From the NCBI RefSeq assembly GCF_023634065.1, contig NZ_JALKCV010000012.1:62001-126000 (forward strand): a stretch of DNA of 64,000 nt, in the 5' to 3' direction. This document shows, piece by piece, positions 35,347 through 45,725 of the stretch (position 1 is the stretch's first letter; every line of letters starts with the position of its first letter). The DNA comes from Microbulbifer litoralis (lineage in GTDB: Bacteria > Pseudomonadota > Gammaproteobacteria > Pseudomonadales > Cellvibrionaceae). The notes below the pieces were generated by a model. It did not search any database. It saw only the letters and a program-made list of their open reading frames with translations, and had not been told where the DNA came from. The translations under genes were made by a program, and so were the position numbers.

Positions 35347-36681
35347 ATGGCTGACAACGATCCCTTCGCCGGTCTGACGAGCGCCGAGCTCGACGCCCAC
35401 TGGATGCCGTTTACCGGCAACCGCCACTTCAAGGCCGACCCGCGGCTGTTCGTCAGCGCCGAGGGCATGCACTACACCACCGCCGACGGCCGCTCGGTGC
35501 TGGACGGCTTCTCCGGCCTCTGGTGCACGAACGCCGGCCACGGCCGCAGGGAGATTGCCGATGCGGTGGCGGCACAACTCACCGGCCTGGACTATTCACC
35601 GGCCTTCCAGTTCGGCCACCCGCTGGCGTTCAAGCTGGCCAAACGCCTGGTCGACATGGCCCCCGGCGACCTGAACCGGGTCTTCTTCTGTAACTCCGGC
35701 TCCGAGGCCGCGGACACGGCGCTCAAAATCGCCCGCGCCTACTGGCGCGCCCGCGGCCGGCCGGAGAAAACCCGCCTGGTGGGCCGCGCCCAGGGTTACC
35801 ACGGCGTCAACTTCGGCGGTATCTCCGTCGGCGGCATGGTGGGCAATCGCAAGCACTTCGGCCCGGCACTGGATGTCGATCACCTGCCCCACACACTGCT
35901 GCCGGAAAACCGCTTCTCCCGTGGGCTGCCGGAACACGGCGGCGAGGCGATGGCCGAGCGGCTGCTGGATATCATCAACCTGCAGGGCGCGGAGAATATC
36001 GCCGCGGTGATGGTGGAACCCTTCGCCGGTTCCGCCGGCGTGATACTGCCGCCGAAAGGCTACCTGCGACGCCTGCGCGAGATCTGCGACCAGCACGGGA
36101 TACTGCTGATCTTCGACGAGGTGATTACCGGTTTCGGCCGCACCGGTTCCGCCTTTGCCGCGCAGGAATTCGGCGTCTTGCCGGACCTGCTGACCACCGC
36201 CAAGGGCATTTCCAACGGCGCCGTGCCACTGGGGGCGGTCTTCGCCCGCGACGGCATCTACGATGCCTTTATGCAGGGCCCGGAACACATCCCGGAACTG
36301 GCCCACGGCTACACCTACTCCGCCCACCCGGTGGCCTGCGCCGCGGCCATGGCGACACTGGATATCTATGAGGGCGAACAGCTGTTCGAGCGGGTCGCGC
36401 AGATGGCACCGCTATTCGAAGACGCCCTGCATGAACTGGCGGAATGCCCGCATGTCGTGGATATCCGCAACTACGGCCTGGCCGGAGCCATACAACTGCA
36501 ACCGCGCGACGGCGAGCCCTCGAAGCGGGCCATGGAAGTGGTGCTGGAGGCCTATCAACGCGGCCTGCTGCTGCGCTGGACCGGCGACACCATCGCCGTG
36601 GCGCCACCGTTTATTATCGAGCGGGAGCAGATAGAGCAGATTGCGGAAACCCTGGCGGATATCCTCCAGGTTATCGATTAA
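35347..36681 (+). CDS. Omega-amino acid:pyruvate aminotransferase (beta-alanine type)
   Basis: Class III PLP-dependent transaminase of 444 residues. It opens with LDAHWMPFTGNRHFKADPRL, as in beta-alanine:pyruvate transaminases. It has FCNSGSEAADTALK, GRAQGYHGVNFGGISVGG, LLIFDEVITGFGRTG and the PLP lysine in TTAKGISNGAVPLG (Lys286). Together with the methylmalonate/malonate-semialdehyde dehydrogenase gene 205 bp downstream it would convert beta-alanine to malonate semialdehyde and then acetyl-CoA. The exact amino donor is inferred from the family and the neighbour. Confidence 0.93.
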   Translation: MADNDPFAGLTSAELDAHWMPFTGNRHFKADPRLFVSAEGMHYTTADGRSVLDGFSGLWCTNAGHGRREIADAVAAQLTGLDYSPAFQFGHPLAFKLAKRLVDMAPGDLNRVFFCNSGSEAADTALKIARAYWRARGRPEKTRLVGRAQGYHGVNFGGISVGGMVGNRKHFGPALDVDHLPHTLLPENRFSRGLPEHGGEAMAERLLDIINLQGAENIAAVMVEPFAGSAGVILPPKGYLRRLREICDQHGILLIFDEVITGFGRTGSAFAAQEFGVLPDLLTTAKGISNGAVPLGAVFARDGIYDAFMQGPEHIPELAHGYTYSAHPVACAAAMATLDIYEGEQLFERVAQMAPLFEDALHELAECPHVVDIRNYGLAGAIQLQPRDGEPSKRAMEVVLEAYQRGLLLRWTGDTIAVAPPFIIEREQIEQIAETLADILQVID

Positions 36682-36692
36682 CGCCGCTACAG

Positions 36693-36815
36693 TTCGTCAT
36701 CCCGGGCTTGCCCCGGGATCCAGTGATGCACCCGGTGAACCGGTTTCTGGCAAAAAGCCATCACCGACACCATGAGCACCGCCCTGGATACCGGCCTCCG
36801 CCGGTATGACGAACA
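36693..36815. repeat. Diverged family B palindromic repeat
   Basis: Left part CGTCATCCCGGGCTTGCCCC with GGGATCCAGTG; right part GGATACCGGCCTCCGCCGGT with ATGACG. It has the same CGTCAT...CCAGTG / CTGGAT...ATGACG frame as the other family B elements but different arm cores. Confidence 0.7.
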
Positions 36816-36886
36816 ACGCATTGACAGCGACATAGCAATTACAGAACCGGGGCAATCCCCAGACACGAAATACCGGGAGCACAACA

Positions 36887-38383
36887 ATGAACACCATCGG
36901 CCACCTGATCAACGGCGAAATACTTGCCCAGGATCCCCGCCAGCAGGATCTCGTCAACCCGTCCACCAACGAAGTTACCGGCAGGGTTTCCCTGGCCAGC
37001 AAAGCCACCGTGGAAGAAGCCATCAACGCCGCCGAAGCCGCCTACCCCGCCTGGCGCGACACCCCGCCGATCAAACGCGCACGGGTCATGTTCCGCCTCA
37101 AGGACCTGCTGGAACAGAATGCCGACAAGATCTGCGAGCTGATTACTCGCGAACACGGCAAGGTATTGAACGACGCCCTGGGCGAGCTGCAACGCGGTAT
37201 CGAGAATGTCGAGTACGCCTGCGGCGTGCCGGAACTCCTGAAAGGCGAGCACAGCAAAAACGTCGGCCCCGCCATCGATTCCTGGAGCGAGTTCCAGCCG
37301 CTGGGCGTCTGCGCCGGTATTACCCCGTTCAATTTCCCGGCCATGGTACCGCTGTGGATGTGGCCGATGGCCGTGGCCTGCGGCAACACCTTTGTGTTGA
37401 AACCGTCCGAACGCGATCCCAGCTCGGCGCTGTTTATTGCCGAGCTGGGCCTGGAAGCCGGCCTGCCCGCCGGTGTACTGAATGTGGTCAACGGCGATAA
37501 GGAAGCCGTGGATACCCTGCTCCACGACAGGCGCATCCAGGCGGTGAGCTTTGTCGGCTCCACGCCGATTGCCGAATACGTCTACACCACCGGCACTGCC
37601 AGCGGCAAACGTGTGCAGGCCTTCGGCGGGGCCAAGAACCACGCGCTCGTGATGCCGGACGCCGACATGGACAACGCCGTCAGCGCACTGATGGGCGCCG
37701 CCTACGGTTCCTGCGGCGAACGCTGCATGGCCATTTCCGTGGCCGTGGCCGTCGGCGATGCCACCGCCGATACACTGATCGAAAAGCTGAAGGCGCGCAT
37801 CGCCGAACTGAAAATCGGCGACGGCATGGACAACAACAACGATATGGGCCCGGTAGTCACCCGCGCGCAGCTGGAGAAAATCGAGGGTTATATCGCCACC
37901 GGTGTCGAGGAAGGCGCGGAGCTGGTGGTGGACGGCCGCGACCTGGAAGTGGCCGGCTTCGAAAACGGCAACTATCTCGGTGCCAGCCTGTTCGACCGGG
38001 TCAGGGAGGGTATGGTCATCCACACCGACGAGATTTTCGGCCCGGTGCTGTGCGTGATGCGCGTGGACACCATGCAGGAAGGCATGGACATCATCGATGC
38101 GCACGAATACGGCAACGGCACCTGCATCTTCACCCGCGACGGTGAGGCCGCACGCTACTTCAGCGACCATATCAAGGTGGGCATGGTGGGTATCAATGTG
38201 CCGCTGCCGGTGCCGGTGGCCTACCACAGCTTCGGCGGCTGGAAGCGCTCCCTGTTCGGCGACCTGCACGCCTATGGCCCGGATTCGGTGCGCTTCTACA
38301 GCAAGCGCAAGACCGTCACCCAGCGCTGGCCGGCGAGCGGCGTACGCGAGGGCGCGCAGTTCAATTTTCCCAGTAATGGGTGA
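36887..38383 (+). CDS. mmsA: CoA-acylating methylmalonate-semialdehyde dehydrogenase
   Basis: Aldehyde dehydrogenase of 498 residues that forms propionyl-CoA from methylmalonate semialdehyde or acetyl-CoA from malonate semialdehyde. It opens HLINGEILAQDPRQQDLVNP. The cofactor region reads GVCAGITPFNFPAMVPLWM, and KPSERDPSSALF and VSFVGSTPIAEYVY follow. The catalytic cysteine is in GSCGERCMAISVAVAVG (Cys280), the MmsA form of the motif. GGGAG stands seven bases before the ATG. It likely works with the aminotransferase upstream. A family C palindrome follows its stop codon. Confidence 0.96.
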   Translation: MNTIGHLINGEILAQDPRQQDLVNPSTNEVTGRVSLASKATVEEAINAAEAAYPAWRDTPPIKRARVMFRLKDLLEQNADKICELITREHGKVLNDALGELQRGIENVEYACGVPELLKGEHSKNVGPAIDSWSEFQPLGVCAGITPFNFPAMVPLWMWPMAVACGNTFVLKPSERDPSSALFIAELGLEAGLPAGVLNVVNGDKEAVDTLLHDRRIQAVSFVGSTPIAEYVYTTGTASGKRVQAFGGAKNHALVMPDADMDNAVSALMGAAYGSCGERCMAISVAVAVGDATADTLIEKLKARIAELKIGDGMDNNNDMGPVVTRAQLEKIEGYIATGVEEGAELVVDGRDLEVAGFENGNYLGASLFDRVREGMVIHTDEIFGPVLCVMRVDTMQEGMDIIDAHEYGNGTCIFTRDGEAARYFSDHIKVGMVGINVPLPVPVAYHSFGGWKRSLFGDLHAYGPDSVRFYSKRKTVTQRWPASGVREGAQFNFPSNG

Positions 38384-38389
38384 TTGAGC

Positions 38390-38462
38390 GTAGGGTGCGC
38401 CGTGCGCACCGAAATAATCGGGGCCAATCCCGCTTGAGCTTGGTGCGCACAGCGCACCCTAC
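38390..38462. repeat. Palindromic repeat, family C (copy 2)
   Basis: GTAGGGTGCGCCGTGCGCAC to GGTGCGCACAGCGCACCCTAC (given as ends). Same arms as the element at 3138-3211 with a different centre. It lies between the convergent mmsA and oxidoreductase genes. Confidence 0.85.
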
Positions 38463-38485
38463 CCCTCCGCCCGTGTTCGGAAAAT

Positions 38486-39472
38486 CTAGACCAGCTCCCA
38501 ACCATCGTGCGTCGCGGCCCGGTAGACGGCATCGATCACCCTCTGGTTCGCAACCGACGCCTCCAGGCTGAAAACGTCCACATCCCCACCGGCTGCGGCA
38601 CTGGCAAAAGCCTCCGCCTGCAGTCGGTACTGGCGGGTGTTACCGAAACGGAAAATGCGAGCTTCGGAGTGATCCGCATTGTGCAGGATAACGCGGTCAT
38701 CGCCGTAAATACGGGAATTGAACGGCGTCTCGACCTCGATAAAGCCTTTGTCGCCATGGAAGACCATGGACTGCCGAGCGGCCATCTGCGTGGAGACATA
38801 GAAACTCATTTCAAAATTGCCGCAATCCGCCTTGACGCTGGCATAAATGTCGGTGCCAAATTCCGGGTCGCGCTCCACCACCGCCTGCACGCGGGCGGGC
38901 TCTGTGCCGGTCACAAAGCGCGTCGCCACCACGGGGTAGACACCGATATCCGGCAGCGCACCGCCGCCCAGTTCCGGCCGGTTGCGCATATTGTCCGGGT
39001 CGACATTGTGATAGCAGAAAGCGCCCTGCACATGGCGCAGGCGACCGATCGCGCCGCTGCGCAACAGTTCGCGCACCTTGAGCCACTGGGGATGGTAGGT
39101 CACCATAAAGGCTTCCGACACCAGCACACCGTTGCGATCGCGCGCCTCGATCACGCGGGCGATATCGTCGGCGTTCAGTGCCAGCGGCTTTTCCACCAGC
39201 ACATGCTTGCCGGCATCCGCCGCCTTTATCGCCCACGCCACATGCTGCGACGTGGGCAGCGGAATATAGACACCGTCCACTTCCGGCGAGGCGAGCAGCG
39301 CCTCGTAGGAGGAAAACGACTCCGCAATACCGAAGCGCCCGGCAACGGCTTTTGCCCGCGCCCCATCGCGGCTGGCAATCGCCGTAACAACGCCGTTCTC
39401 CGCATCCATCAGCTCCGGAATCACAAGCGACCGGCCGATCTTGGCGGTGGATAGAATACCCCAGCGGAACAT
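38486..39472 (-). CDS. Gfo/Idh/MocA family oxidoreductase
   Basis: NAD(P)-dependent sugar-type dehydrogenase of 328 residues. The Rossmann start is [20 protein letters not shown], followed by [38 protein letters not shown] and [18 protein letters not shown] (the conserved EKP). The C-terminal half [13 protein letters not shown] is typical of the substrate domain. It has no export signal. Its place just before two TonB-dependent receptor genes and a GH43 arabinanase suggests a role in using imported pentose or oligosaccharide, but the substrate is not shown by the sequence. Confidence 0.9.
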   Translation of the reverse strand: MFRWGILSTAKIGRSLVIPELMDAENGVVTAIASRDGARAKAVAGRFGIAESFSSYEALLASPEVDGVYIPLPTSQHVAWAIKAADAGKHVLVEKPLALNADDIARVIEARDRNGVLVSEAFMVTYHPQWLKVRELLRSGAIGRLRHVQGAFCYHNVDPDNMRNRPELGGGALPDIGVYPVVATRFVTGTEPARVQAVVERDPEFGTDIYASVKADCGNFEMSFYVSTQMAARQSMVFHGDKGFIEVETPFNSRIYGDDRVILHNADHSEARIFRFGNTRQYRLQAEAFASAAAGGDVDVFSLEASVANQRVIDAVYRAATHDGWELV

Positions 39473-39565
39473 GCAAACCTCCTGCTTCGTAACCGAATAT
39501 CGGCTGCAGATTCTACGCCACCGCGCGGGAAAGGACGAGGTGGCGCCCCGTCCCGGTCACTCCAG

Positions 39566-42277
39566 TCAATAGCGGAAACGCATCCCCAACGAGTATGTGC
39601 GCTCACGGGCAAAGGTATCCCGCGGGTACAGGTACTCGTCGTTGCCACCACCGCCGCCGAAGTAGTCGCTGTAGACGGAATCTGTCAGGTTGGTGGCCTC
39701 GAGCAGGAAGCTCAGGTTCTCGTTCCAGTGGTAGTTCAGGGCCAGGTCGAGCGAATCCGTCTCCGTGACAACCACCGAGCTGCCCGGCTGGTCGCCGGCC
39801 TCGTTGAAGCTCAGGTAATAATCACTGCGCCAGTTATAAGCCAGCCGTGCGGAAAAGTCGTATTTTTCATACAGCAGGATCAGGTTGTAGGACTCATCCG
39901 AAACATTGGCCAGGTTCTGCATCTCGGTGTTGCCGTCGGCATCGGGCGGGGATTCGGTCTCGCCGTCCATAAAGGTCGCGTTGGCCTGGATACCGAAGCC
40001 GGACCAGAAACCCGGCAGGTTATCGAAGAATTGCGTATAGGCCAGCTCGACCCCTTCCAGGGAACCGGAGCCGGTGTTCTGGGGGCGGGTAACTTCATAG
40101 GGCACGTTATCGCGCAGCTCCTCTGAGGCGTAGAGCTGGATATAGCCGTCGATGTCGCGATAGAACAGGCCCGCGCTGAGCGAGCTGGCGTCACCGAAGT
40201 ACCACTCCAGGCTCACATCCAGGTTGCTGGATTCAACCGATTCCAGCTCCGGGTTGCCTCCGCTACCAGTACCAAAGTCCGGCTGGGTCGGGGTCGGCTG
40301 GAAATAGGCCGTGGACGGATTCAGGTCGGCAAAACCCGGGCGGGTGATCGTCTCACTGAGTGCGCCGCGCAGGTACAGGTCTTCACGCAGACTGAGGCGC
40401 GCGCTGGCACTGGGTAGGATCTTGGTGGTACTGTTTTCCGAATCCACGGACTGAAACACCGTTTCCCCGCCCTGCTGGATGGCGCTGGTACCGCGCAGGG
40501 TAGAATCCAGGCGCACCAGGCGCGCACCGAACTGGCCATCCAACGGCATACCACCGAGCTCGGTTTCATAGTTGCCCTTCACATACGCCGCATAGTTGTC
40601 CTCGTCATTATCGAAAAACAACTCGGGAATATATTCCGGTCCACCGGGCAGCGGATCGTAGCCCATGGCTGCGCGGATTTCAGAGCGGTGGGCCAGCAGG
40701 TATTCGCGGTTGGGGGTCAACCACTGTGTGGTATTCAGGTCCACCACATCGTCCAGGAAACCCGATGGGGTCATATCTTCCAAGCCGGGAAAATCCGTGA
40801 GAAATACCGGATTGTCCGGATCGCCCGGAAGACCACCGGTATCTGCCGACTGGTTGAACGCATTGCGCTGGCTAAGGCGTATACCGAAATCCACAGAGGT
40901 CATCACACCCTGGTCAAAGACATAGCGGGAATCGGTTTTCCAACTGATTTCCTCACCTTCCTGGCGACTGCGCTGGTCGAAGAACTGGTTCAACAAATAC
41001 TGCGAGGGATCGCTCAGGTCGTAGGCCGTACCGTCAGCATTTTCGATGATGATATCCGACGCACCTGTGCCATTCTTGGAAAAGTCATAGGTAATACGCG
41101 GAGCGAAAAAGGCCAGATCGAGAATAAAGCCCTCGCTGTCCGCCTCACTGGCGGTATAGGCCAGGTCGCTCCTTACGGTCAGCCGGTCGAAGTTCCACTC
41201 GCCACCGAAGGCAACCTGGGTGGTATCGGAACTGTTGACGAATGCCTGGTTGCTGGTGATGGTACCCGGCGAATCGTCGCGTACATATTCCTGAGCCACA
41301 TTGGTGCCGGGCTTGTATTCTGTGACATAACCCAACTGCCCGCCCCAGGATGGGATCGGCACCCAGAAATTTAATTGTGAGTCCTGCTCATAACCGACGT
41401 GGAAAAATTCTGCGTAATACTCGCTGTTGTCGTTGGGACTCCACTGAAAAGCACCGTTGTAGGAGGTGCGATTCCGATCACCATAGCGAAAATAGGATCC
41501 AATCACATTGGGAATCAGCGTCGGCTCACCGGGGTTCGGTGGCTCGTTGGTATTGGGGTTGGTGATCTCAGTGGCGAAAGGCGCGGTGACAAAGTTCACC
41601 TGGTCCATATAGCCGCGATCCTGGTAGGACATGCTGAACATGGCCCCGAAATCACTACCACCACTGCTCCAGTTATTGTTCATGGTGACACTGCCCACCG
41701 GATCGGTGGACTCGGCCTGCTCGCTATAGACCTCCCGCAGGCCACCGGCAATGGTAAAGCCGTCGTCAAAATCAAACGGACGACGCAGGTGCACATCGAT
41801 CACACCGGCGATGCCGCCCTCGACATCCTGCGAACTCGCGGATTTCTTTACATCCACCCGCTGCAACAGGTCCGCCGGTATATCCGACAGGGATACACCG
41901 CGACCGGTAGTCGTGAAAATATTGCGGCCATTGAGGGTGGTGACCACATTGGGCAAGCCACGCACCAGCACCGTGGAGGCCTCGCCATTGGCGCGGGCAA
42001 TCTGCACCCCGGTCACGCGCTGCAGGGCTTCCGCCACGCTGTTATCCGGCAGCTTGCCGATATCTTCTGCAACAATGGAATCCACCACCTGCTGGGCATC
42101 CATTTTGATCGCCTGGGCGCTCTGCAGACTACCCCGCACCCCGCGGACCACCACCTCTTCCAGTGCCGGATCTGTTTCACTCGGCCGCGGCACCTCGCCG
42201 TTGCCCTGGGCGTGTGCCTCGACGCCGAGCGTCGCCAACAGCGCTATGGACAGACTCAGTTTCTTCTGCTTGAACAT
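39566..42277 (-). CDS. TonB-dependent receptor, TIGR01782-like (903 aa)
   Basis: Outer-membrane receptor, probably for oligosaccharides. Signal peptide LSIALLATLGVEAHAQ. A TonB-box-like LEEVVVRGVRGSLQSAQAIK is followed by the plug: VDSIVAEDIGKLPDNSVAEA, LQRVTGVQIARANGEAS, VLVRGLPNVVTTLNGRNIF. The barrel ends in YSLGMRFRY. The VRGVRxSL and VDSIVAEDIGKxPDxxVAEA motifs mark the TIGR01782 group common in polysaccharide-degrading Gammaproteobacteria and Xanthomonas. GGGAG stands six bases before the ATG. It is a paralogue of the next receptor and shares its upstream module. The GH43 and GH51 enzymes nearby suggest arabino-oligosaccharide uptake (inference). Confidence 0.93.
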   Translation of the reverse strand: MFKQKKLSLSIALLATLGVEAHAQGNGEVPRPSETDPALEEVVVRGVRGSLQSAQAIKMDAQQVVDSIVAEDIGKLPDNSVAEALQRVTGVQIARANGEASTVLVRGLPNVVTTLNGRNIFTTTGRGVSLSDIPADLLQRVDVKKSASSQDVEGGIAGVIDVHLRRPFDFDDGFTIAGGLREVYSEQAESTDPVGSVTMNNNWSSGGSDFGAMFSMSYQDRGYMDQVNFVTAPFATEITNPNTNEPPNPGEPTLIPNVIGSYFRYGDRNRTSYNGAFQWSPNDNSEYYAEFFHVGYEQDSQLNFWVPIPSWGGQLGYVTEYKPGTNVAQEYVRDDSPGTITSNQAFVNSSDTTQVAFGGEWNFDRLTVRSDLAYTASEADSEGFILDLAFFAPRITYDFSKNGTGASDIIIENADGTAYDLSDPSQYLLNQFFDQRSRQEGEEISWKTDSRYVFDQGVMTSVDFGIRLSQRNAFNQSADTGGLPGDPDNPVFLTDFPGLEDMTPSGFLDDVVDLNTTQWLTPNREYLLAHRSEIRAAMGYDPLPGGPEYIPELFFDNDEDNYAAYVKGNYETELGGMPLDGQFGARLVRLDSTLRGTSAIQQGGETVFQSVDSENSTTKILPSASARLSLREDLYLRGALSETITRPGFADLNPSTAYFQPTPTQPDFGTGSGGNPELESVESSNLDVSLEWYFGDASSLSAGLFYRDIDGYIQLYASEELRDNVPYEVTRPQNTGSGSLEGVELAYTQFFDNLPGFWSGFGIQANATFMDGETESPPDADGNTEMQNLANVSDESYNLILLYEKYDFSARLAYNWRSDYYLSFNEAGDQPGSSVVVTETDSLDLALNYHWNENLSFLLEATNLTDSVYSDYFGGGGGNDEYLYPRDTFARERTYSLGMRFRY

Positions 42278-42880
42278 CGTTTTCTCCCATCTTTGGTTTT
42301 TATGCTTCTAATCAGGATTTCGGGAACAACAGAGTGACGAACACGAATCATCGCGACAGCGTAGAAAACTGGCAATCTGTTGACACCTGAAATAAAAGTG
42401 CCGGAAACGGCATTCGAGCTTGGGATGGCGAAGGCGAGAAGAATGGTATGGCTCGCATCATACTGACACGACAGCCACCGGTAGTGATGCCAACGGACAC
42501 ACCGCAAAAACGCTGTATTCTCATCGCTATCTCATTGATTATTTTGACGCTTGGTTCAACAAACCTGTTGAGCGCTTCTTATATTTTCGGGAGCTGATAC
42601 AGCGGCGTCCGTTACTACCCTGAAGACCCACAACCCCTTATTTGTATTACTATTATGCATATTTTCGGCAATAAACCATAGAAAAAACGCTTAAAAATCA
42701 CTTTTTATTATACTTTATGACTATTGAATCAAATTATTACTGCAAACAAACCGCAACTTTCCCGATCCCGCCTGAAGCAGTATTTCCCAAACACCCCAAT
42801 TTGCCGATAACGGCCCGAAACAGAATCGACAACCGGCGCCTCCACTCGCTGCAACCGGGACACAGATTTTCACCAGATAC
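42278..42880. other. Long upstream region of the first arabinan-locus receptor
   Basis: No gene is supported in these 600 bases. It is AT-richer than its surroundings. It contains the conserved module at 42639-42720 that also precedes the other receptor, leaving about 360-430 bases of leader before the start codon. Confidence 0.6.
42639..42720 (-). promoter_or_regulatory. Conserved promoter/operator module (copy 1)
   Basis: Plus-strand landmarks are TATTTGTATTA at 42639-42649 and TTATACTTTATGA at 42708-42720, 69 bases apart. The same two landmarks with the same spacing are at 46160-46241. Read on the minus strand, the second contains TATAAT (a -10 match) directed toward the receptor gene. 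The first would fall about 55 bases downstream of the start point and could be an operator. Confidence 0.6.
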
Positions 42881-42905
42881 AAAAAAGGCAGCCCGAAGAC
42901 TGCCT
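42881..42905 (-). terminator. Terminator of the second receptor gene
   Basis: Minus strand AGGCAG ... CTGCCT stem with TTCG-type loop (AGGCAGTCTTCGGGCTGCC), followed by a run of six T, 28 bp after the stop codon. Confidence 0.8.
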
Positions 42906-42932
42906 AACTGTGAGACGCACTGAAGGGATCGA

Positions 42933-45725
42933 TTAGAAGGAGTAGCGAGCACCCAGTGCGAAGGTGCGGCTGTAGATTGAACTACCAAAGTTGTAAAGAG
43001 TGGGATCTTCGTAGTAGCTCTGATATTCCTCATCAGTAAGATTGGTGGCGTCGAAGGTGACTACCATGTTGTCCGTCAAGTCATAACTGGCCTGGAAATC
43101 CATACTGGTTTCTGCCTTCCGATACACACCAATAGGATTGGCAAAACTGGCCGCCTCATGATTGTTGAGGAAGTCATCACGCCAGACGTAGGACAATCGC
43201 ATATCCAGGGCATTTTTATCGTATGCCAGAACAACACTATACGAAGAATCAGATACACCAAAAATAGGAGCATCCGTCATTCCAATCTGTTTTCCTTCGT
43301 CATTGTAATCCGGCACTTTTTGGCTGGAATCCAACGCCGTGTAACTTGCCTGAATACCAAAGCCATCCAGCATATCAGGCAGATTTGACGGGAAATAGGT
43401 CAGCCCCACCTCCAAACCTTCCAACACCCCGTCGGAGCTATTATCCGGCTGAGAAAGAATATAAATAGATTCCTCATCTTCCGTCGGTGCCTGATGCATT
43501 ATGAGATTCTTGGAATCGTAGACGAAACCCTCAATATCTCGACGGAACAAAGTTCCATATAAAGCACTTGAGTCCGCAAAATACCACTCCAGTGAGAGGT
43601 CCAGGTTCTGGGACTCTACCGGCTGCAGATCCGGGTTACCGCCAGTAGCGGTTCCGTTGGTTCTGGTGGTACTCGGAGAATAATAGATCCAGGAGTTCAG
43701 CTGAGAGAACTCTGGACGTCGCAGCGTCTCAGTATAAGAGAATCGAGCCATCAAATCATCGGTGATGTGATAGCGGACCATCAGGCTAGGCAGCAGCTTG
43801 CTGTTACTTGCATCGGCTGAAGATCGAGGCGCAGAACCATCATCATTGAGATTATCCACGTCATAGAAACTCATATCACGGGACGTGGTTATATAGCGCA
43901 ACCCAAGCTGGCCATCGACAACACCTGCATCAAAATCCGTCTGCACATAGGCGGATGTAGTATCCTCATCAATAGCAAAAGTGGTCAGCAACTCCTCAGT
44001 AGGCAAGCTGTAAATATCGCGGACATCACTAATGTTGTCGTGGAGATAGTAGCCGTTGGCTACCGCCCATGAGGTCGGTACATTCGCTCGACCATCGAAG
44101 AAACCATTATTGATACTGATCAGGTTTCCACCAAACTGGTCCAGAGACAGCCCGTCTACGATACCCTCTTGTGTTCGAGCAGCATCCGCAGCAGAACGCG
44201 CTTCATGGCGCAGACCAAACTCCAATAGATGGAAAGCCCCCCAATCCAAATCCAGCTCGCCATCCAGAGTGAAGGTGATGGCGTCGCTCTCCCGGCTACT
44301 GCCGTTGTCATAGAAGTTGGCAACCGCATACTGGGAAGAATCCGTCAGGTCGCTTTCATCGACATCAGTCGTGTTCGGATTATCATAGTAAGCCCAGGAC
44401 GGCATACCGTTGCCGGTATTGAAGTCCAACCCAACACCATAGGCTCCACGGTTAAAACGCATCGCTGCAAAGTCATCCTCGAACTCGCTGTCCTGATAGA
44501 GCAACTCGGAGGAAAGACGGAAACTGTCACTAATATCCCAGTTACCGCCCAGAGCATAGACGAAGCTATCAGTCTTACCTACTGTAAGATCACCGCTGGT
44601 AAAGCCCGCCGCATCCGCAACGTCTCGAGCTTTAACAACATTTGAGCCTTCATATAGTTCTACATCTCCACCCATTGGCAGATGTGAATTATCTGTTCCC
44701 CACCAGTCCGCATAGCTGAACAGCAGAGAATTGAAAGACTCGTTACGATAGCCGTTGTAGAAGGCTTCAAACAGATACTCGGAGGAGTCGTTGGGAGCCC
44801 ACTGCAAAGAGACATTTACAGCCGGACGCTCACGTTTACCCGTGAAGTCACTGGCAAAGATTGCATCCCGACCCAGGATGTAGGGGACCTCTTCACCATT
44901 GATGCTCAATGTAGAGCCGGCACTGTTCGGTAGACCACTTTCAAGACCCGGTGTCCAGATCGGGTCTTCAGCAACATTCGGGTGGTTTAGAAACAGACGC
45001 TCGTAGGGAAGCAGACCTTCGGGTGCATCAGCCGTTACAAACGGGACTACGGCCCCCGGAGTTACACTCTGGTCCCGGTAAGTTGTTTCCGCGTAGGATA
45101 AATTCACCAGTGCCCCGAATCTGCCGGCCTCGGTTTCCCAGCTGTTGGAGAACAATCCACTCAGTACCGGATCAGTGGAATCAGACTGCTCTTGATAGAT
45201 CCCACGAGCGGCAAATACAGCTTTGCTGCCATCGAAATCGAACGGGCGATGAGTCCGAATATCAATCTGACCGGCAATACCACTGGAAATCTGGGATGCA
45301 TTACGGGTCTTGTAGACATCCACTCCAGCCAGGAGGCTTGCAGGGATGTCTGCCAATGCGACGTATCGGCCTGAAGCAGTAAAGAGCTGGCGACCATTGA
45401 CCGTGGTAGTAACGTCATCGAGGCCGCGTATAGCCACTTTGGAGACTTCGCCTGAGCCGCGATCTGTTACCTGCACCCCAGACACTCTCTGCAATGCTTC
45501 CGCAACATTGTTATCGGGGAACTTACCAATGTCCTCAGCGACAATAGAGTCAACGATCTGCATTTTCTGCTGTTTGATCTCGATCGCTTTTTCCAAGCTG
45601 GCACGGACACCGGTAACGACAACCTCTTCGAGCGCCTGATCACTCTGGGTCTGCGCGATAACCTGCGCACTACCCACAGCCGTAACCATGGCGATAGAGG
45701 AACTCAGCAATCGTTGCTTGAACAT
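42933..45725 (-). CDS. TonB-dependent receptor, TIGR01782-like (930 aa)
   Basis: Paralogue of the 903-aa receptor. Signal peptide SSSIAMVTAVGSAQVIAQ, TonB-box-like LEEVVVTGVRASLEKAIEIK, plug VDSIVAEDIGKFPDNNVAEA and VSGVQVTDRGSGEVSKVAIR, and a barrel ending in ALGARYSF. The ATG at 45725 is chosen because GGGAG lies six bases upstream; an ATG six bases earlier overlaps that site. Base composition is clearly lower in GC than in neighbours (29 of 60 at 43801-43860), suggesting separate origin. It ends with its own terminator and carries copy 2 of the shared upstream module. It is divergent from the GH43 gene. Confidence 0.94.
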   Translation of the reverse strand: MFKQRLLSSSIAMVTAVGSAQVIAQTQSDQALEEVVVTGVRASLEKAIEIKQQKMQIVDSIVAEDIGKFPDNNVAEALQRVSGVQVTDRGSGEVSKVAIRGLDDVTTTVNGRQLFTASGRYVALADIPASLLAGVDVYKTRNASQISSGIAGQIDIRTHRPFDFDGSKAVFAARGIYQEQSDSTDPVLSGLFSNSWETEAGRFGALVNLSYAETTYRDQSVTPGAVVPFVTADAPEGLLPYERLFLNHPNVAEDPIWTPGLESGLPNSAGSTLSINGEEVPYILGRDAIFASDFTGKRERPAVNVSLQWAPNDSSEYLFEAFYNGYRNESFNSLLFSYADWWGTDNSHLPMGGDVELYEGSNVVKARDVADAAGFTSGDLTVGKTDSFVYALGGNWDISDSFRLSSELLYQDSEFEDDFAAMRFNRGAYGVGLDFNTGNGMPSWAYYDNPNTTDVDESDLTDSSQYAVANFYDNGSSRESDAITFTLDGELDLDWGAFHLLEFGLRHEARSAADAARTQEGIVDGLSLDQFGGNLISINNGFFDGRANVPTSWAVANGYYLHDNISDVRDIYSLPTEELLTTFAIDEDTTSAYVQTDFDAGVVDGQLGLRYITTSRDMSFYDVDNLNDDGSAPRSSADASNSKLLPSLMVRYHITDDLMARFSYTETLRRPEFSQLNSWIYYSPSTTRTNGTATGGNPDLQPVESQNLDLSLEWYFADSSALYGTLFRRDIEGFVYDSKNLIMHQAPTEDEESIYILSQPDNSSDGVLEGLEVGLTYFPSNLPDMLDGFGIQASYTALDSSQKVPDYNDEGKQIGMTDAPIFGVSDSSYSVVLAYDKNALDMRLSYVWRDDFLNNHEAASFANPIGVYRKAETSMDFQASYDLTDNMVVTFDATNLTDEEYQSYYEDPTLYNFGSSIYSRTFALGARYSF

